Assembly: GCF_030546745.1 (NCBI RefSeq)
Contig: NZ_JAUOPD010000004.1
Coordinates: 1 to 64,000 of the forward strand
Length of the DNA stretch: 64,000 nucleotides
Source of the DNA: Thalassotalea sp. 1_MG-2023
GTDB lineage: Bacteria > Pseudomonadota > Gammaproteobacteria > Enterobacterales > Alteromonadaceae
Direction: 5' to 3'
Under the pieces are notes generated by a model. That model was given only the letters and a program-made list of their open reading frames with translations, had not been told where the DNA came from and searched no databases. The first letter of the stretch is position 1; each line of letters starts with the position of its first letter. Positions 9,324 through 18,778 of this stretch are shown piece by piece. A program made the translations under genes and the position numbers.

Positions 9324-9503
9324 ATGTCTCCTGAGCAACTTAAAAAGCTGCATTCACTAAGCCAACTCTTTAGGGACGGGCAAGCAGGAAGTGAACAAGT
9401 GAAAGAGTTATCTGAGCTGTTAGCCTCGATAAATCATCATTTTGATCCAGATAATGATCTCGCGAGTGAAGAAAGATTAACGATAAGAAACAGAGTAAAT
9501 TAA
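9324..9503 (+). CDS. Small protein of unknown function (59 aa)
   Basis: ATG at 9324 preceded by AAGGAAT. It encodes 59 residues (begins MSPEQLKKLHSLSQLFRDGQ), charged and helical, without signal or membrane segments. The stop codon lies inside a bidirectional terminator (9488-9517) and is 1 nt from the stop of the convergent DUF2959 gene. It is probably co-transcribed with the equally small gene at 9106. Confidence 0.6.
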   Translation: MSPEQLKKLHSLSQLFRDGQAGSEQVKELSELLASINHHFDPDNDLASEERLTIRNRVN

Positions 9504-9517
9504 TTTACTCTGTTTTT
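9488..9517. terminator. Bidirectional terminator
   Basis: Perfect stem aaacagagtaaa / tttactctgttt (12 bp, TTAA loop) with a T tail. It overlaps the stop codons of both convergent genes. Confidence 0.8.
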
Positions 9518-10158
9518 AATGTCTCAATAAATGCTTGAGAATCATCTATTGAACGATTCATTTGTTCTATTAATTGAGCAACATTTTGTTTGATACTGGT
9601 ATATTCAGCGTTTAATGAACCAATTGCTTTGGCGTTTAAGTTATGTTTCAAATATAACATGTTGTCTTGTAACGCAGATAAAACAGGTTGCATTTTATCT
9701 TTGGCACGATGCATTGCACTGATAACATTTTTATAGCGACGCTCAGTGTCACGAAGTTGCACTTGGCTTTGTTGTTTGTACTGCTGATTAGAAAATTGTT
9801 CTATCTCATCTTGCCATTCATCGAAGAGAGCCTGAGCCACATCTTCAATGAGTGAAATGCGTTCGGCAACATCATCTGCAGCTTCTTTACTTGATTCATA
9901 ATGATCTTTACTGCGTTCATAGTGTGATTGTAGCTCGCCACCTTCAAAATTCATCAACTTGGTAAATTGCTCAAGTGCATCTTGAAACTCTTGCTTAGCC
10001 TCTTCTTGCGAATCTGTCGCCTTTTCTACGCGATCAATGAGAATATCACGCTTATGTGTACCAACTTTTTCCATCGCGGAATAATAGGCAGATTGACAAC
10101 CAACGAGAATAAATAGCGATATTATTCCCATCAATTTAATAGGTTTATTACAGAACAT
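9505..10158 (-). CDS. DUF2959 lipoprotein
   Basis: A 217-residue protein with a lipoprotein signal (hydrophobic stretch ending LFILVGC, Cys at about residue 21). A long coiled-coil body follows (EEAKQEFQDALEQFTKLM, SHYERSKDHYESSKEAADDV). This matches the DUF2959 family of gammaproteobacterial lipoproteins, whose function is unknown. The residues after Cys are QS, so outer-membrane sorting is likely. It lies 5 nt downstream of a small membrane-protein gene, so the two probably form an operon. Confidence 0.8.
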   Translation of the reverse strand: MFCNKPIKLMGIISLFILVGCQSAYYSAMEKVGTHKRDILIDRVEKATDSQEEAKQEFQDALEQFTKLMNFEGGELQSHYERSKDHYESSKEAADDVAERISLIEDVAQALFDEWQDEIEQFSNQQYKQQSQVQLRDTERRYKNVISAMHRAKDKMQPVLSALQDNMLYLKHNLNAKAIGSLNAEYTSIKQNVAQLIEQMNRSIDDSQAFIETLKTE

Positions 10159-10163
10159 GATAA

Positions 10164-10391
10164 TTAACTTCTAAATTTTGCGGCATCAATAATTGCCCAT
10201 ACGTGAAAAATAAACCCAGGTATTGCCATGAAAAATAGAATTCCTGTTGCTGCTAAAGAGTAATTTACCCAAGTAAGCAAGAAAAAAATAATTGCTGCAA
10301 GTATTCTTCCTTGCACTAATTGACCTAAGCCTGCGATAAAAAAACTACAGATAGCGGCTAATACATTACCACCAGAACCTTGACTAGACAT
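10164..10391 (-). CDS. Small membrane protein
   Basis: A 75-residue protein with two or three hydrophobic segments. The stretch LAAICSFFIAGLGQLVQGR resembles the N-terminus of small TM2/DUF5683-like membrane proteins. An in-frame ATG with a GGAG-type site precedes it. It is transcribed with the DUF2959 lipoprotein gene just downstream. The function is unknown. Confidence 0.7.
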   Translation of the reverse strand: MSSQGSGGNVLAAICSFFIAGLGQLVQGRILAAIIFFLLTWVNYSLAATGILFFMAIPGFIFHVWAIIDAAKFRS

Positions 10392-10494
10392 AATTTCTCC
10401 TTTTGTATTTTTAAACTACAGTAAAGCTATGGTAGGCTTTCATCAGTAAACCATCATATACTCTATCATTAAACGATGTCACTAATTATGCAAT

Positions 10495-11355
10495 ATGAGC
10501 TTTGTAAATAAAATTGTAAATTCTCAACAATGGGTTTCGATTAGCCAATTTATCGTGTTTTTTGTTAAACGTTTATTCGTTGAGCAAATTCATGTGAATG
10601 CAGGTTATTTAGCATATGTCACCTTAATGTCGTTGGTGCCATTAGTGGTGGTCATGTTATCTGTAATGACGGCATTTCCGATTTTTAGTGAAATTAAAAT
10701 TATCATTGAAAATTTTGTTTATCAAAATTTCTTACCTGCTGCCGGTGATGTTGTACGGGAGCACATTACTGGATTTGCAACAAATGCTTCTAAAATGTCA
10801 GCAGTGGCAATTACCTTTTTATTTGTGTTTGCTCTGATGTTAATTTCAGCTATTGATAAAACATTGAATAAATTATGGCGAGTGTCTAAAAAAAGACGTT
10901 TGATCACTGCTTTTTCTATGTATTGGATGGTATTAACATTAGGTCCTGTACTGGTTGGCAGTAGTATTGCTGCAACATCTTATGTCGTTTCATTTATGTC
11001 ATTAGATGGCTATGAACTGTTTGGGCTTGATCATATTGTAATGCGTTTAGTACCACTACTTACATCGGTCGCGGCTTTTCTTATCATTTATTTAGTGATC
11101 CCAAATAAATATATTCCTTTTAAATATGCAATATCTGGTGCAACACTTGCGGCAATATTATTTGAAATTGCGAAGAAAGGATTTGCTTTTTATGTTACAC
11201 AGCTTCCTTCCTATCAAGCTATATATGGAGCTTTAGCGACGATACCTATATTGTTTTTGTGGGTTTACTTGTCTTGGCTTATTGTGCTGTTTGGCGCAAT
11301 TTTTACTGTGTGTTTGCAAGATTTTAAAACAGAATCTGCCGCAGAGGAGCAATAG
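10495..11355 (+). CDS. yihY: YihY/BrkB-family inner-membrane protein
   Basis: A 286-residue protein with about six transmembrane helices and the family signature around [18 protein letters not shown]. The C-terminal helix pair has the conserved [18 protein letters not shown]. The family was once wrongly called ribonuclease BN; no nuclease motif is present and the role is unknown. Three bases separate it from the aminopeptidase gene, which is followed by dtd. The yihY-dtd-yiiD neighbourhood matches E. coli. Confidence 0.93.
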   Translation: MSFVNKIVNSQQWVSISQFIVFFVKRLFVEQIHVNAGYLAYVTLMSLVPLVVVMLSVMTAFPIFSEIKIIIENFVYQNFLPAAGDVVREHITGFATNASKMSAVAITFLFVFALMLISAIDKTLNKLWRVSKKRRLITAFSMYWMVLTLGPVLVGSSIAATSYVVSFMSLDGYELFGLDHIVMRLVPLLTSVAAFLIIYLVIPNKYIPFKYAISGATLAAILFEIAKKGFAFYVTQLPSYQAIYGALATIPILFLWVYLSWLIVLFGAIFTVCLQDFKTESAAEEQ

Positions 11356-11358
11356 AAA

Positions 11359-12321
11359 GTGACTAGAATATTAAACCCCAAAATATCTCCCTTTCATACT
11401 GAATTTGTTGATGTAGGTGAACAACATCAAATTTACCTAGAACAAGCTGGTAATGTAAAAGGTATTCCTGTTCTTTACTTACATGGCGGACCTGGCGGCG
11501 GTACTAGCGAAAATCATCGACGATATTTTGATCCTGAAAAATATCACTATATTAGTTTTGATCAACGAGGCTGCGGTCAATCTACGCCAGCGGCTGAAAT
11601 TGAGAATAATACGTCTGAAAAGCTCATTGATGATATTGAATTTATTCGCCGTCATTTAAAGATAGAACAATGGCTAGTGGTTGGTGGTTCTTGGGGAACA
11701 ACGCTCGCTTTATTATATGGCATTGAACACCCACAACGTGTTTTAGGTTTTATATTACGAGGTGTCTTCTTAGCCACTCAGCAAGAATACAATTGGTTGT
11801 ACAAACCTGATGGTGTACAAGGCTTTTTTCCTGATTATTATCAAGATTTCATATCACCATTAGATGAAGCTCAAAAGTTAGATCCTATCAAAGGATATGG
11901 AGATATTTTCGCGGGTGATAATGAACTAGCAAAAAGTGCAGCTTGTAAAGCATGGTATTTATGGGAGCTAAGACTTTCAAGTATTGAACATCCTCCATTA
12001 GGGCTTTCCCAAGTTGAAGATTTTCATCAGGCCTGTTGTATGGCGAAAATATCACAGCATTATTTCCAACAAAAAAGCTTTATTAAAGAAAATTATATCA
12101 TTGAAAATATTAATAAAATTTCTAATATACCTGCCATTGTTATACATGGTCGCTATGATATGGTATGCCAACTTCAACAAGCGTATAAACTTGTTGAACA
12201 TTGGCCAAGCGCTCGTTTGCAAATATTACCGCAAGCAGGGCACAGCGGTTTTGAAAGCCAGACAATTGACGCAATGTGTAAAGCAACAGATGTTATGGCA
12301 GATTTTTTAAGAGATAAGTAA
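11359..12321 (+). CDS. pip: Prolyl aminopeptidase (proline iminopeptidase)
   Basis: A 320-residue alpha/beta-hydrolase of peptidase family S33 that removes N-terminal proline from peptides in the cytoplasm. The oxyanion region is LHGGPGGG (41-48) and the nucleophile elbow GGSWGTT has Ser at 111. The acid is in GRYDMVC and the catalytic His in QAGHSGFE near the C-terminus. The start is GTG at 11359. It sits between yihY and dtd with gaps of 2-3 nt, so it is part of that operon. Confidence 0.93.
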   Translation: MTRILNPKISPFHTEFVDVGEQHQIYLEQAGNVKGIPVLYLHGGPGGGTSENHRRYFDPEKYHYISFDQRGCGQSTPAAEIENNTSEKLIDDIEFIRRHLKIEQWLVVGGSWGTTLALLYGIEHPQRVLGFILRGVFLATQQEYNWLYKPDGVQGFFPDYYQDFISPLDEAQKLDPIKGYGDIFAGDNELAKSAACKAWYLWELRLSSIEHPPLGLSQVEDFHQACCMAKISQHYFQQKSFIKENYIIENINKISNIPAIVIHGRYDMVCQLQQAYKLVEHWPSARLQILPQAGHSGFESQTIDAMCKATDVMADFLRDK

Positions 12322-12323
12322 AT

Positions 12324-12761
12324 ATGATTGCATTAATTCAGCGTGTTAGCCAAGCTTCTGTTGACGTTGAGCACAACACTGTGGGCAAAATAGAAAAAGG
12401 TTTGTTGGTGTTATTAGCGATTGAACCAGAAGATAACGAAGCGAAAGCAACTCGGCTTGCTGAGCGTGTGGCCGGTTATCGAGTGTTTGAAGATGATAAT
12501 GGAAAAATGAATCTTAACGTTGCTCAAGCAGAAGGCGATATTTTAGTCATTTCTCAGTTTACCCTTGCGGCAGATACCTCAAGAGGTATGCGCCCAAGCT
12601 TTACTGGTGCAGCAGCACCTGAATTTAGTAAAAAATTATATCAATATTTTTGTCAGCAGTTACGAGAAAAAGGCTTTCGTGTACCTACGGGAGTTTTTGG
12701 TGCAGACATGAAAGTAAGCTTGCTCAACGATGGCCCTGTCACTTTTCAATTAACGATCTAA
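12324..12761 (+). CDS. dtd: D-aminoacyl-tRNA deacylase
   Basis: A 145-residue Dtd that hydrolyses D-amino acids from mischarged tRNAs. The conserved [17 protein letters not shown] and the Gly-cisPro motif in [11 protein letters not shown] are present, and length matches the family. It starts 2 nt after pip. Its last 12 nt overlap the end of the convergent gene at 12750. Confidence 0.97.
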   Translation: MIALIQRVSQASVDVEHNTVGKIEKGLLVLLAIEPEDNEAKATRLAERVAGYRVFEDDNGKMNLNVAQAEGDILVISQFTLAADTSRGMRPSFTGAAAPEFSKKLYQYFCQQLREKGFRVPTGVFGADMKVSLLNDGPVTFQLTI

Positions 12762-13487
12762 GCTACGGTGTAGCCAAAGTTTACGCGCGCGATTTACGTA
12801 TCGTGGGGGAATGTATTTGTTTTCTTTTTCACAAGCGTTGCTCGGATGTAAGTGAACAATTATGTTTTTATAGTGCGGCACTTGAAAGTAAATAAGTGAA
12901 CGTGTTCGTTTTATTTTATTTAGCCGCTGTAAAGTTTCATTAACTTTATTATTTGAGTGATTTGAAATGTTTAACGTAAACCAGTTTTGTTCATTTGATT
13001 GATCTATCATTGATTCAATTAACGGCCATTCGTCATCATTTTTTTGTGAAGAAAATATATCATAAATGAGCCAGTCTACGCCTGACGTTGAATGATTTAA
13101 CAGCCACTGTTTTACCGATTGTTGATGAATCAAATAAGGATGATTATTAGGGTTAAAATACTGTTGAAAGCACGCTATCACCTCATTACTCTGCTCAATA
13201 CTTTCGATGACACTGTTTGGCGATATATGCGATAGAAAACGTAATAAATTTCCACCGCCTAAGCCAAACTCCACTACACGTTTAGGCACGATAAATAGTA
13301 AAGGCAACATCATGAAATACTGGTGTGGTAATGTTAAAACGAAAGGCTTGCGTTTTAACATAATACTTTGTGTTGTTTGTCCGAAGTTTAACCAACGGTA
13401 GTGCGAATTTTCTACAATGGATAACGAAAATTTGTTATTTAGATAATAACGTACCTTTCCTTGTTGTAAATGTGATTCTAATTTCAT
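12750..13487 (-). CDS. Spermidine-synthase-like SAM-fold protein
   Basis: A 245-residue protein with the methyltransferase/spermidine synthase fold. Motif I is [15 protein letters not shown], an acidic residue of motif II follows (ESIEQSNEV), and [11 protein letters not shown] stands where spermidine synthases have the catalytic YDVI-D loop. The N-terminal beta domain is short. Polyamine synthesis activity is not assured, because many such proteins near yiiD/dtd are uncharacterised. The 3' ends of this gene and dtd overlap by 12 nt. It is divergent from yiiD. Confidence 0.7.
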   Translation of the reverse strand: MKLESHLQQGKVRYYLNNKFSLSIVENSHYRWLNFGQTTQSIMLKRKPFVLTLPHQYFMMLPLLFIVPKRVVEFGLGGGNLLRFLSHISPNSVIESIEQSNEVIACFQQYFNPNNHPYLIHQQSVKQWLLNHSTSGVDWLIYDIFSSQKNDDEWPLIESMIDQSNEQNWFTLNISNHSNNKVNETLQRLNKIKRTRSLIYFQVPHYKNIIVHLHPSNACEKENKYIPPRYVNRARKLWLHRSLDR

Positions 13488-13527
13488 TTAATACTTTATT
13501 AACGACACTCTATTTACAGCATAGACA

Positions 13528-14421
13528 ATGATTTCATGTATCGCTCCTCAAACGCAGGAACAATTTAAACAATACTACGCTTTACGCTGGCAAGAATTAC
13601 GAGCTCCATGGCAACAACCTAAGGGTAGTGAGCAAGATGAGCTTGAAAAGACTGCTTTTCACCGTATGCTTGTTGATGAGCAAGGTAAAGTTTATGCTGT
13701 TGGTCGGCTGCATATCGATAACAAATGGCAGGGTCATATCCGGTACGTAGCAACAGACAAACATCAGCAAGGAAAAGGACTTGGTAAAACAATAATGCTG
13801 GCGTTAGAGCAGCTAGCAAAAGCGCATGGTGTGCATACTATCACTTTGAACGCGCGTGAAAATGCATTATGTTTTTACCAGAATATTGGCTATACAACGA
13901 AATCTATCGCGCATAAACTTTACAATGACATACAACATTTTTCGATGGAAAAAAGGTTAACTGAAATACCAGAGAATCAATGTTCATTGATCAAATCATT
14001 ACAGCACATATGGCATAACACCATACCGCTAAGTAAAGTGATGGGTATTACCGCTGATTTTTATGATGGTAATACTTTTTTAACGCATTGTGATATTGCA
14101 ATTAATAAGAACATTCATCAAACAATGTTTGCTGGCAGTATTTATACTTTAGCCACCTTAACGGGTTGGGGGTGGGTTTATCTACAAATTAATGCACAAA
14201 ATGTTCAAGGAGATATTGTGCTTGCAGATGGAAAAATCAAATATTTTAAACCTATACCAGATGGAGCCAATGGGGTGATTGAACGTGAGAATACTTCAGG
14301 TGATGCATTGCTAACAGAGCAACAAGGTAAAACTAGTTTTATCGTTGAAGTTGGCATATATACAGGAGATACCTTAGCCGCTCAATTTAAAGGTAAATAT
14401 GTGGTGGTAACGAAACGATGA
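13528..14421 (+). CDS. yiiD: YiiD-type fusion: GNAT acetyltransferase plus hotdog thioesterase-like domain
   Basis: A 297-residue two-domain protein. Residues 1-150 are a GNAT domain with the acetyl-CoA loop (ATDKHQQGKGLGKTIM) and NALCFYQNIGY. Residues 155-297 match the YiiD C-terminal hotdog domain (AGSIYTLATLTGWGW). E. coli YiiD has been linked to fatty acid initiation (MadA, malonyl-ACP decarboxylase); whether this copy does the same is inference. The location one gene after dtd agrees with E. coli. It overlaps the next gene by 4 nt (ATGA). Confidence 0.85.
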   Translation: MISCIAPQTQEQFKQYYALRWQELRAPWQQPKGSEQDELEKTAFHRMLVDEQGKVYAVGRLHIDNKWQGHIRYVATDKHQQGKGLGKTIMLALEQLAKAHGVHTITLNARENALCFYQNIGYTTKSIAHKLYNDIQHFSMEKRLTEIPENQCSLIKSLQHIWHNTIPLSKVMGITADFYDGNTFLTHCDIAINKNIHQTMFAGSIYTLATLTGWGWVYLQINAQNVQGDIVLADGKIKYFKPIPDGANGVIERENTSGDALLTEQQGKTSFIVEVGIYTGDTLAAQFKGKYVVVTKR

Positions 14422-14876
14422 GAAGGTTTTGGTTAATTTTTTCTTTTATTTCAAGCTTTAGCTATGCTCAACATGAGATAGAGCATGTACTTGATAATTT
14501 TCATAAAGCAGCAGGTGCCGCTGATTTTACAGGCTATTTCGCCTTATTGGCTAACGACAGTATTTTTCTTGGAACTGATGCTACAGAGCGTTGGGATAAA
14601 GCGAGTTTTAAAGCCTTTGCAAAACCACACTTTGATAAAGGAAACGGTTGGCTTTATCAGCCGACACACAGAAATATTACCATCATAGAAGCGAATAAAA
14701 TCGCAATGTTTGATGAGTTGTTAACAAATGAATTTTATGGTCAATGTAGAGGCTCAGGAATCATTGTAAAACGTGAAGGGCATTGGAAAATTTTGCAATA
14801 TAATTTATCAATCCCGGTACCAAATAAGCTTTCAAATCAAGTGGTATCAATCATTAACGGTTCAAAAAACAAGTGA
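14418..14876 (+). CDS. Exported SnoaL/NTF2-like protein
   Basis: A 152-residue protein with a short signal peptide (cleavage after FSYA, about residue 17). An NTF2-like/SnoaL domain follows (VLDNFHKAAGAADFTGYFALL, DRSTERWDKASFKAF-like region, IIVKREGHWKILQYNLS). Domains of this kind bind small molecules or dimerise; no catalytic assignment is possible. It is translationally coupled to yiiD through an ATGA overlap and followed by the SDR-like gene 12 nt later. Confidence 0.75.
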   Translation: MRRFWLIFSFISSFSYAQHEIEHVLDNFHKAAGAADFTGYFALLANDSIFLGTDATERWDKASFKAFAKPHFDKGNGWLYQPTHRNITIIEANKIAMFDELLTNEFYGQCRGSGIIVKREGHWKILQYNLSIPVPNKLSNQVVSIINGSKNK

Positions 14877-14888
14877 GAATAACGAGCA

Positions 14889-15749
14889 ATGGCTAATAAG
14901 CAAGACGCTATCAATATAAAAAAACCATCTGTTGGGATTATCGGCTGTGGTTGGTTGGGCTTAGCGTTAGCGAAAAAGTGTTTAGAGAAATCAATTAACG
15001 TGATAGCTACAACACAAAGTGAAACAAGTTTAACAACAGTAAAAGCGCATGGCTTGCATGGTCATTTGTTAAGTTTGCCTTTAGCACCTAATGATACGAA
15101 TCAATATGCTGTTTTTGATCAGGATATTTTAATCGTTTGCTTTCCTCCTAAGCTTCGAAATGGTCAGAAAAACTATGTTCAAAAAATCAAAAATATCGTT
15201 AAATTTTCGAAAAATAGTCATGTTCGAAAAGTTGTGTTGATCAGTACGACTGCAGTTTATCAAGGGCATACCGGTGAAGTTGATGAAAACACGCCGTTAA
15301 AGCTTGATATTGAAAAAGTAGCGATACTCGCGCAAGCTGAGCAGCAAATTTGTTCGATTAATGATGACTGTGTCGTGTTAAGGTGTGCTGGGTTGGTCGG
15401 CCCAGAAAGATACCCAGGGAACTTTTTTACTAAAGGAAAAGTGGTAAAATCACCGAATGCATACGTGAACTTAGTCCATCAGTTTGATGTTGTTGAGCAA
15501 ATATTCGCTTTTATCACGCAGCAATTACCTGGCGGAATATATAATTGTGTCAGTGAAATGCAGGTTACCAAACAACACTTTTATGAAATAGCTGCTAAAT
15601 TAGCGGGAAAGCCAAGCCCCGTATTTGATCAATTATCTGAACTTGATTTAGGAAAATATGTTTTAGCAAATAAGCTACGCCAAATATCACCCGTACAACA
15701 TCAATATGATGATCTGATTGCGTGGTTATCAACTCCCCAGAATGATTGA
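14889..15749 (+). CDS. NAD(P)-binding epimerase/dehydratase-like protein (YeeZ type)
   Basis: A 286-residue extended SDR-like protein. The Rossmann motif is VGIIGCGWLGLALAKK near the N-terminus, STTAVYQGHTGEVDE carries the Ser/Tyr-like region, and LRCAGLVGPERYPGNFF is typical of YeeZ-family proteins. The substrate is unknown. It is the fourth gene of the yiiD run and is followed 12 nt later by a small membrane protein. Confidence 0.8.
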   Translation: MANKQDAINIKKPSVGIIGCGWLGLALAKKCLEKSINVIATTQSETSLTTVKAHGLHGHLLSLPLAPNDTNQYAVFDQDILIVCFPPKLRNGQKNYVQKIKNIVKFSKNSHVRKVVLISTTAVYQGHTGEVDENTPLKLDIEKVAILAQAEQQICSINDDCVVLRCAGLVGPERYPGNFFTKGKVVKSPNAYVNLVHQFDVVEQIFAFITQQLPGGIYNCVSEMQVTKQHFYEIAAKLAGKPSPVFDQLSELDLGKYVLANKLRQISPVQHQYDDLIAWLSTPQND

Positions 15750-15761
15750 TAGGATGTATTA

Positions 15762-16055
15762 ATGTCAAACATCAAACAAACAAGTTTTTTTAGTCTTTGC
15801 TTATTTTTACATGTGTTTTTATTTAATTTAGTGATGGTAAATAGCAATGGCCTTCATTTTTATTGGCAAGAAAACTTAAACCATAAAGCACTTTTTGTGT
15901 ATTTTTTGACGGCCTTATCAGGTGGAAGCGTATATTTTATTACGGGGCACATAAGGAAATTGGTGGCTCAGAAAGAAAACACCAATTTTGATCATGTTTG
16001 GCCAATATTGTCAGTGCTAGTGTTAAGCCTGTTGGTTTTATTATTAGCTTATTAA
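15762..16055 (+). CDS. Small membrane protein of unknown function
   Basis: A 97-residue protein with three hydrophobic segments (about 10-28, 44-62, 77-96) and no recognised family motif. It follows the YeeZ-type gene with a 12-nt gap and is probably the last gene of that operon. A hairpin (cctacttg / caagtagg, 16057-16080) starts just after the stop and may end transcription from both sides. Confidence 0.6.
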   Translation: MSNIKQTSFFSLCLFLHVFLFNLVMVNSNGLHFYWQENLNHKALFVYFLTALSGGSVYFITGHIRKLVAQKENTNFDHVWPILSVLVLSLLVLLLAY

Positions 16056-16103
16056 ACCTACTTGAATGAAAACAAGTAGGCTTATGAGCAATTGTTAAAC
16101 GAG

Positions 16104-17039
16104 CTAAATGGGTTTACTGCCTAATGTTTTAAGCCACTGTTCAAAGTCTAATAAGTTCGCAGGCAAAATTACCTTTCTGCTTTTATCGCTTAAACCTGAA
16201 AGCTTGCTGAGGTATTGTTCATTTAATTGCATTTGAATTGCCTGATCGCCACCTGGCTGTTCAATTGCTTGTGCCACTTTTTCAATGGCATTCCCTGTTG
16301 CTGTTGCAATGGCTAAAATTTCAGCCGCCTTACCTTCCGCAGTGTTAATCCTTCGCTGTTTCTCACCTTCTGAAATATTGATCATTTCGGTCATTTCACC
16401 TTCAGAACGGTTTATTCTACTTGCTTTTTCACCTAAGCTTTTTGCTAATATAGCGCGTTTTTCACGCTCAGCATTTACTTGTAACTCCATTGCATTAGTG
16501 ACTGTTAGCGGAGGAGTTATATTTTTTATTTCATAACGATGAACGCGTATTCCCCAGAGTTCTCCGGCTTTATCTAATACTTCGACTACTTTAGCACTGA
16601 TAATATCGCGTTCTTCGAAGGTACGATCTAAATCTAACGTGCCTATAACTGAACGGGTTGTCGTTTGTGCTAACTGCATGGCAGCAAAACGATAGTCCGT
16701 TATGCCGTAACTTGCTTTTAAAGGGTCGGTAACCTGTATATAAATCACCCCATCAACTTCGACATTAACTTCATCTTTTGAAAAGCATTCTTGAGGAGGG
16801 ACATCTATGGTTTCTTCTTTTAAATCTTGTATAAAGGCCACGCGGTCAATAAAAGGTAGTAAAACATGAAATCCTGCTTCAAGAGTGCAGCGATATTTAC
16901 CTAATCGCTCAATCACGTAAGCTGATTTTGTTGGTACTAAGCAAATTGCTTGAATAAACTTATAGGCTAAATATAGAAAAATAGCAGCCCAAATACCCAG
17001 TACAATAAGATCTAATTGTGAAATATTATCAGGGATCAT
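16104..17039 (-). CDS. SPFH/band 7 membrane protein (QmcA/paraslipin type), second copy
   Basis: A 311-residue protein with one N-terminal membrane helix, a band 7 domain (KSAYVIERLGKYRCTLEAGFHVLLPF, then DVPPQECFSKDEVNVEVDG) and a charged helical region rich in SEGE repeats (INRSEGEM, INISEGEK, INTAEGKA). Such proteins form oligomeric cages in the membrane and often pair with NfeD. Its start overlaps the stop of the paralogous upstream gene by 4 nt. The pair arose by tandem duplication and has since diverged. Confidence 0.87.
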   Translation of the reverse strand: MIPDNISQLDLIVLGIWAAIFLYLAYKFIQAICLVPTKSAYVIERLGKYRCTLEAGFHVLLPFIDRVAFIQDLKEETIDVPPQECFSKDEVNVEVDGVIYIQVTDPLKASYGITDYRFAAMQLAQTTTRSVIGTLDLDRTFEERDIISAKVVEVLDKAGELWGIRVHRYEIKNITPPLTVTNAMELQVNAEREKRAILAKSLGEKASRINRSEGEMTEMINISEGEKQRRINTAEGKAAEILAIATATGNAIEKVAQAIEQPGGDQAIQMQLNEQYLSKLSGLSDKSRKVILPANLLDFEQWLKTLGSKPI

Positions 17040-17956
17040 TTCGTCGCTCCTTGCACGTTTTGCGTCACTTTATCCATACCTTCAAAGAAACCTTCAAGTT
17101 TTGCAAGCTCGGTAGGTAAAACGGAAACATCGGCAGTTTTCAATATATCACCAGTTTGTTGAATAAATTGTTCTAATAAGCGCATTCTAATCGCTTTATC
17201 ACCACAGGGTTTTGAAGCCGCATTAGCAATTAATGAGATCCCTTCAGCCGTTGCTTGGGTTAAAATTTCAATTTCTGCTGCACGCCCATGTGCTTCATTT
17301 ATTTGACGTTGTTTGTCACCTTCCGATAAATTGATTGCCTCTTGTCTTTGCCCTTCGGATAAGTTTATGGTCGATTCTTTTTCAGCAAGCGCTAAGGTGA
17401 TTTCTGCTCTTTTTTGTCGTTCAGCTTCCATTTGTTTTTCTAAGGTATGAATAACATTGTCAGACGGGGTAATATTTCTTAGTTCGTAACGTAGTACTTT
17501 TATACCCCAAGGATCAGAAGCTTTGTCAATTTCACGAACAATGGTTTCATTGAGCGTATCGCGCTCTGAAAAGGTTTGGCTTAAATTTAATTTACCGATT
17601 TCACTTCGCATGGTAGTTTGGGCTAAATTAATGCTGGCACGCTTATAGTCTTCAATACCATAACTTGCTTTTGCGCCATCCATCACTTGAATATACACTA
17701 AGCCATCGACATTAATTTGAATGTTATCTCTTGATATACAGCTTTGAGCCGGAATATCTAACACTTGTTCGCGTGTTTCATGACGGTAAGCGACACGATC
17801 AATAAATGGAATAAGAAAGTGAATTCCTGGTTCCATGACCGCACGAAATTTACCAAGGCGCTCTATCACACAAACTTCTTTCATTTGCACAATCAACACC
17901 AACTTTACCACAATAAAAAGTAACGCAAGCAGTGCGAAAGTAAGCGTGGCTAACAT
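17036..17956 (-). CDS. SPFH/band 7 membrane protein (QmcA/paraslipin type), first copy
   Basis: A 306-residue paralogue of the following gene, with the same layout: membrane anchor, band 7 domain (VCVIERLGKFRAVMEPGIHFLIPFID, then DIPAQSCISRDNIQINVDG) and SEGQ/SEGD coiled-coil repeats. It lies 47 nt downstream of nfeD and overlaps the second SPFH gene by 4 nt. A NfeD-SPFH-SPFH operon fits a membrane microdomain or protein quality-control system; two non-identical subunits suggest a hetero-oligomer (inference). Confidence 0.87.
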   Translation of the reverse strand: MLATLTFALLALLFIVVKLVLIVQMKEVCVIERLGKFRAVMEPGIHFLIPFIDRVAYRHETREQVLDIPAQSCISRDNIQINVDGLVYIQVMDGAKASYGIEDYKRASINLAQTTMRSEIGKLNLSQTFSERDTLNETIVREIDKASDPWGIKVLRYELRNITPSDNVIHTLEKQMEAERQKRAEITLALAEKESTINLSEGQRQEAINLSEGDKQRQINEAHGRAAEIEILTQATAEGISLIANAASKPCGDKAIRMRLLEQFIQQTGDILKTADVSVLPTELAKLEGFFEGMDKVTQNVQGATK

Positions 17957-18003
17957 AAAAACCCTCCAGGTTTTAAGGTAGTAGTAAAATTAAAAATTAG
18001 ACG

Positions 18004-18456
18004 TTATTTAATCGGTTCAACAACTAAAGAGATGTTATCTTTACAAACGATAGTGGCTTGGCAGCCCGCTGGAATTTCAGAACCGTCACTTAGTGCTGTC
18101 CAAGATGTTCCTTGAAACGAAACTCTACCGGCATGTGTACCAGGGCCGATATTTTCGGTCACTACAACTTTTTTGCCATAGATATCGAGTTCTTCATAAA
18201 TGTTGCCAATGGTTTGCTCGCCTTTGAAGAACTTTTCTGTGAAAAAATAGAGCACAAACAACAGCACAGTTGCACTAATAAACCAAGCAGTGAGAGTCAA
18301 TACCCAAGTATCAAGAATGTTTTGTTGTACGCCAATGGCAACAAGTAAAGAAGCGATGCCAAGGTTCAGTAAAATTCCGCCAGGTATAAAAATTTCAAGG
18401 CAAGAGAATAAAATTGCAAGTACAATCCACGTTTCAAAATACAAAATATATTCCAC
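18004..18456 (-). CDS. NfeD-family membrane protein
   Basis: A 150-residue short NfeD (without the N-terminal protease domain). It has three or four membrane segments (LAILFSCLEIFIPGGILLNLG and others), then a C-terminal OB-fold (GPGTHAGRVSFQGTSWTALSD). NfeD partners SPFH proteins, and two SPFH genes follow in the same direction. An ActGAGTG-type ribosome site precedes the ATG. Confidence 0.88.
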   Translation of the reverse strand: MEYILYFETWIVLAILFSCLEIFIPGGILLNLGIASLLVAIGVQQNILDTWVLTLTAWFISATVLLFVLYFFTEKFFKGEQTIGNIYEELDIYGKKVVVTENIGPGTHAGRVSFQGTSWTALSDGSEIPAGCQATIVCKDNISLVVEPIK

Positions 18457-18778
18457 TACTCACTCCTTGTTTTCTAGCTGGAAATTCGTTGTCTATGATA
18501 GACAAGTTAGTCCTAGTATAACGTAAAAAAAATGTTTCACTACTGTAATTTAAACGTTATTGTTTTTTTAGCTTAGATAACGAAGTGTCACTATATCAAG
18601 TGTTTATGAATATACGTTATACAAACAATGAAATAAAATAGAGCACAAGTGATGAACGGTTACTACGAATTGTTAACAATTTAGCTTTTTACAAGATGTA
18701 GAATGGTCGAAGTAACTTAATACCTAAAAAGCCGACGTTTTGTCGGCTTTTGTCTTTTTGCACTTTATTTAAAGCCAA
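18457..18778. other. Intergenic region between nfeD and hutH
   Basis: About 320 bp without a convincing ORF. It must hold the nfeD promoter (a TATACT -10-like box on the minus strand near 18514-18519) and it contains the hutH terminator at 18727-18751. Nothing else was recognised. Confidence 0.5.
18727..18753 (-). terminator. Terminator after hutH
   Basis: Stem aaaagccgac / gtcggctttt with T runs on both sides, 28 nt after the hutH stop. Confidence 0.85.

Noticed and set aside
10495-11355. Ribonuclease BN
   Set aside because: The old annotation for YihY/BrkB proteins is wrong; the product is a polytopic membrane protein without nuclease motifs.
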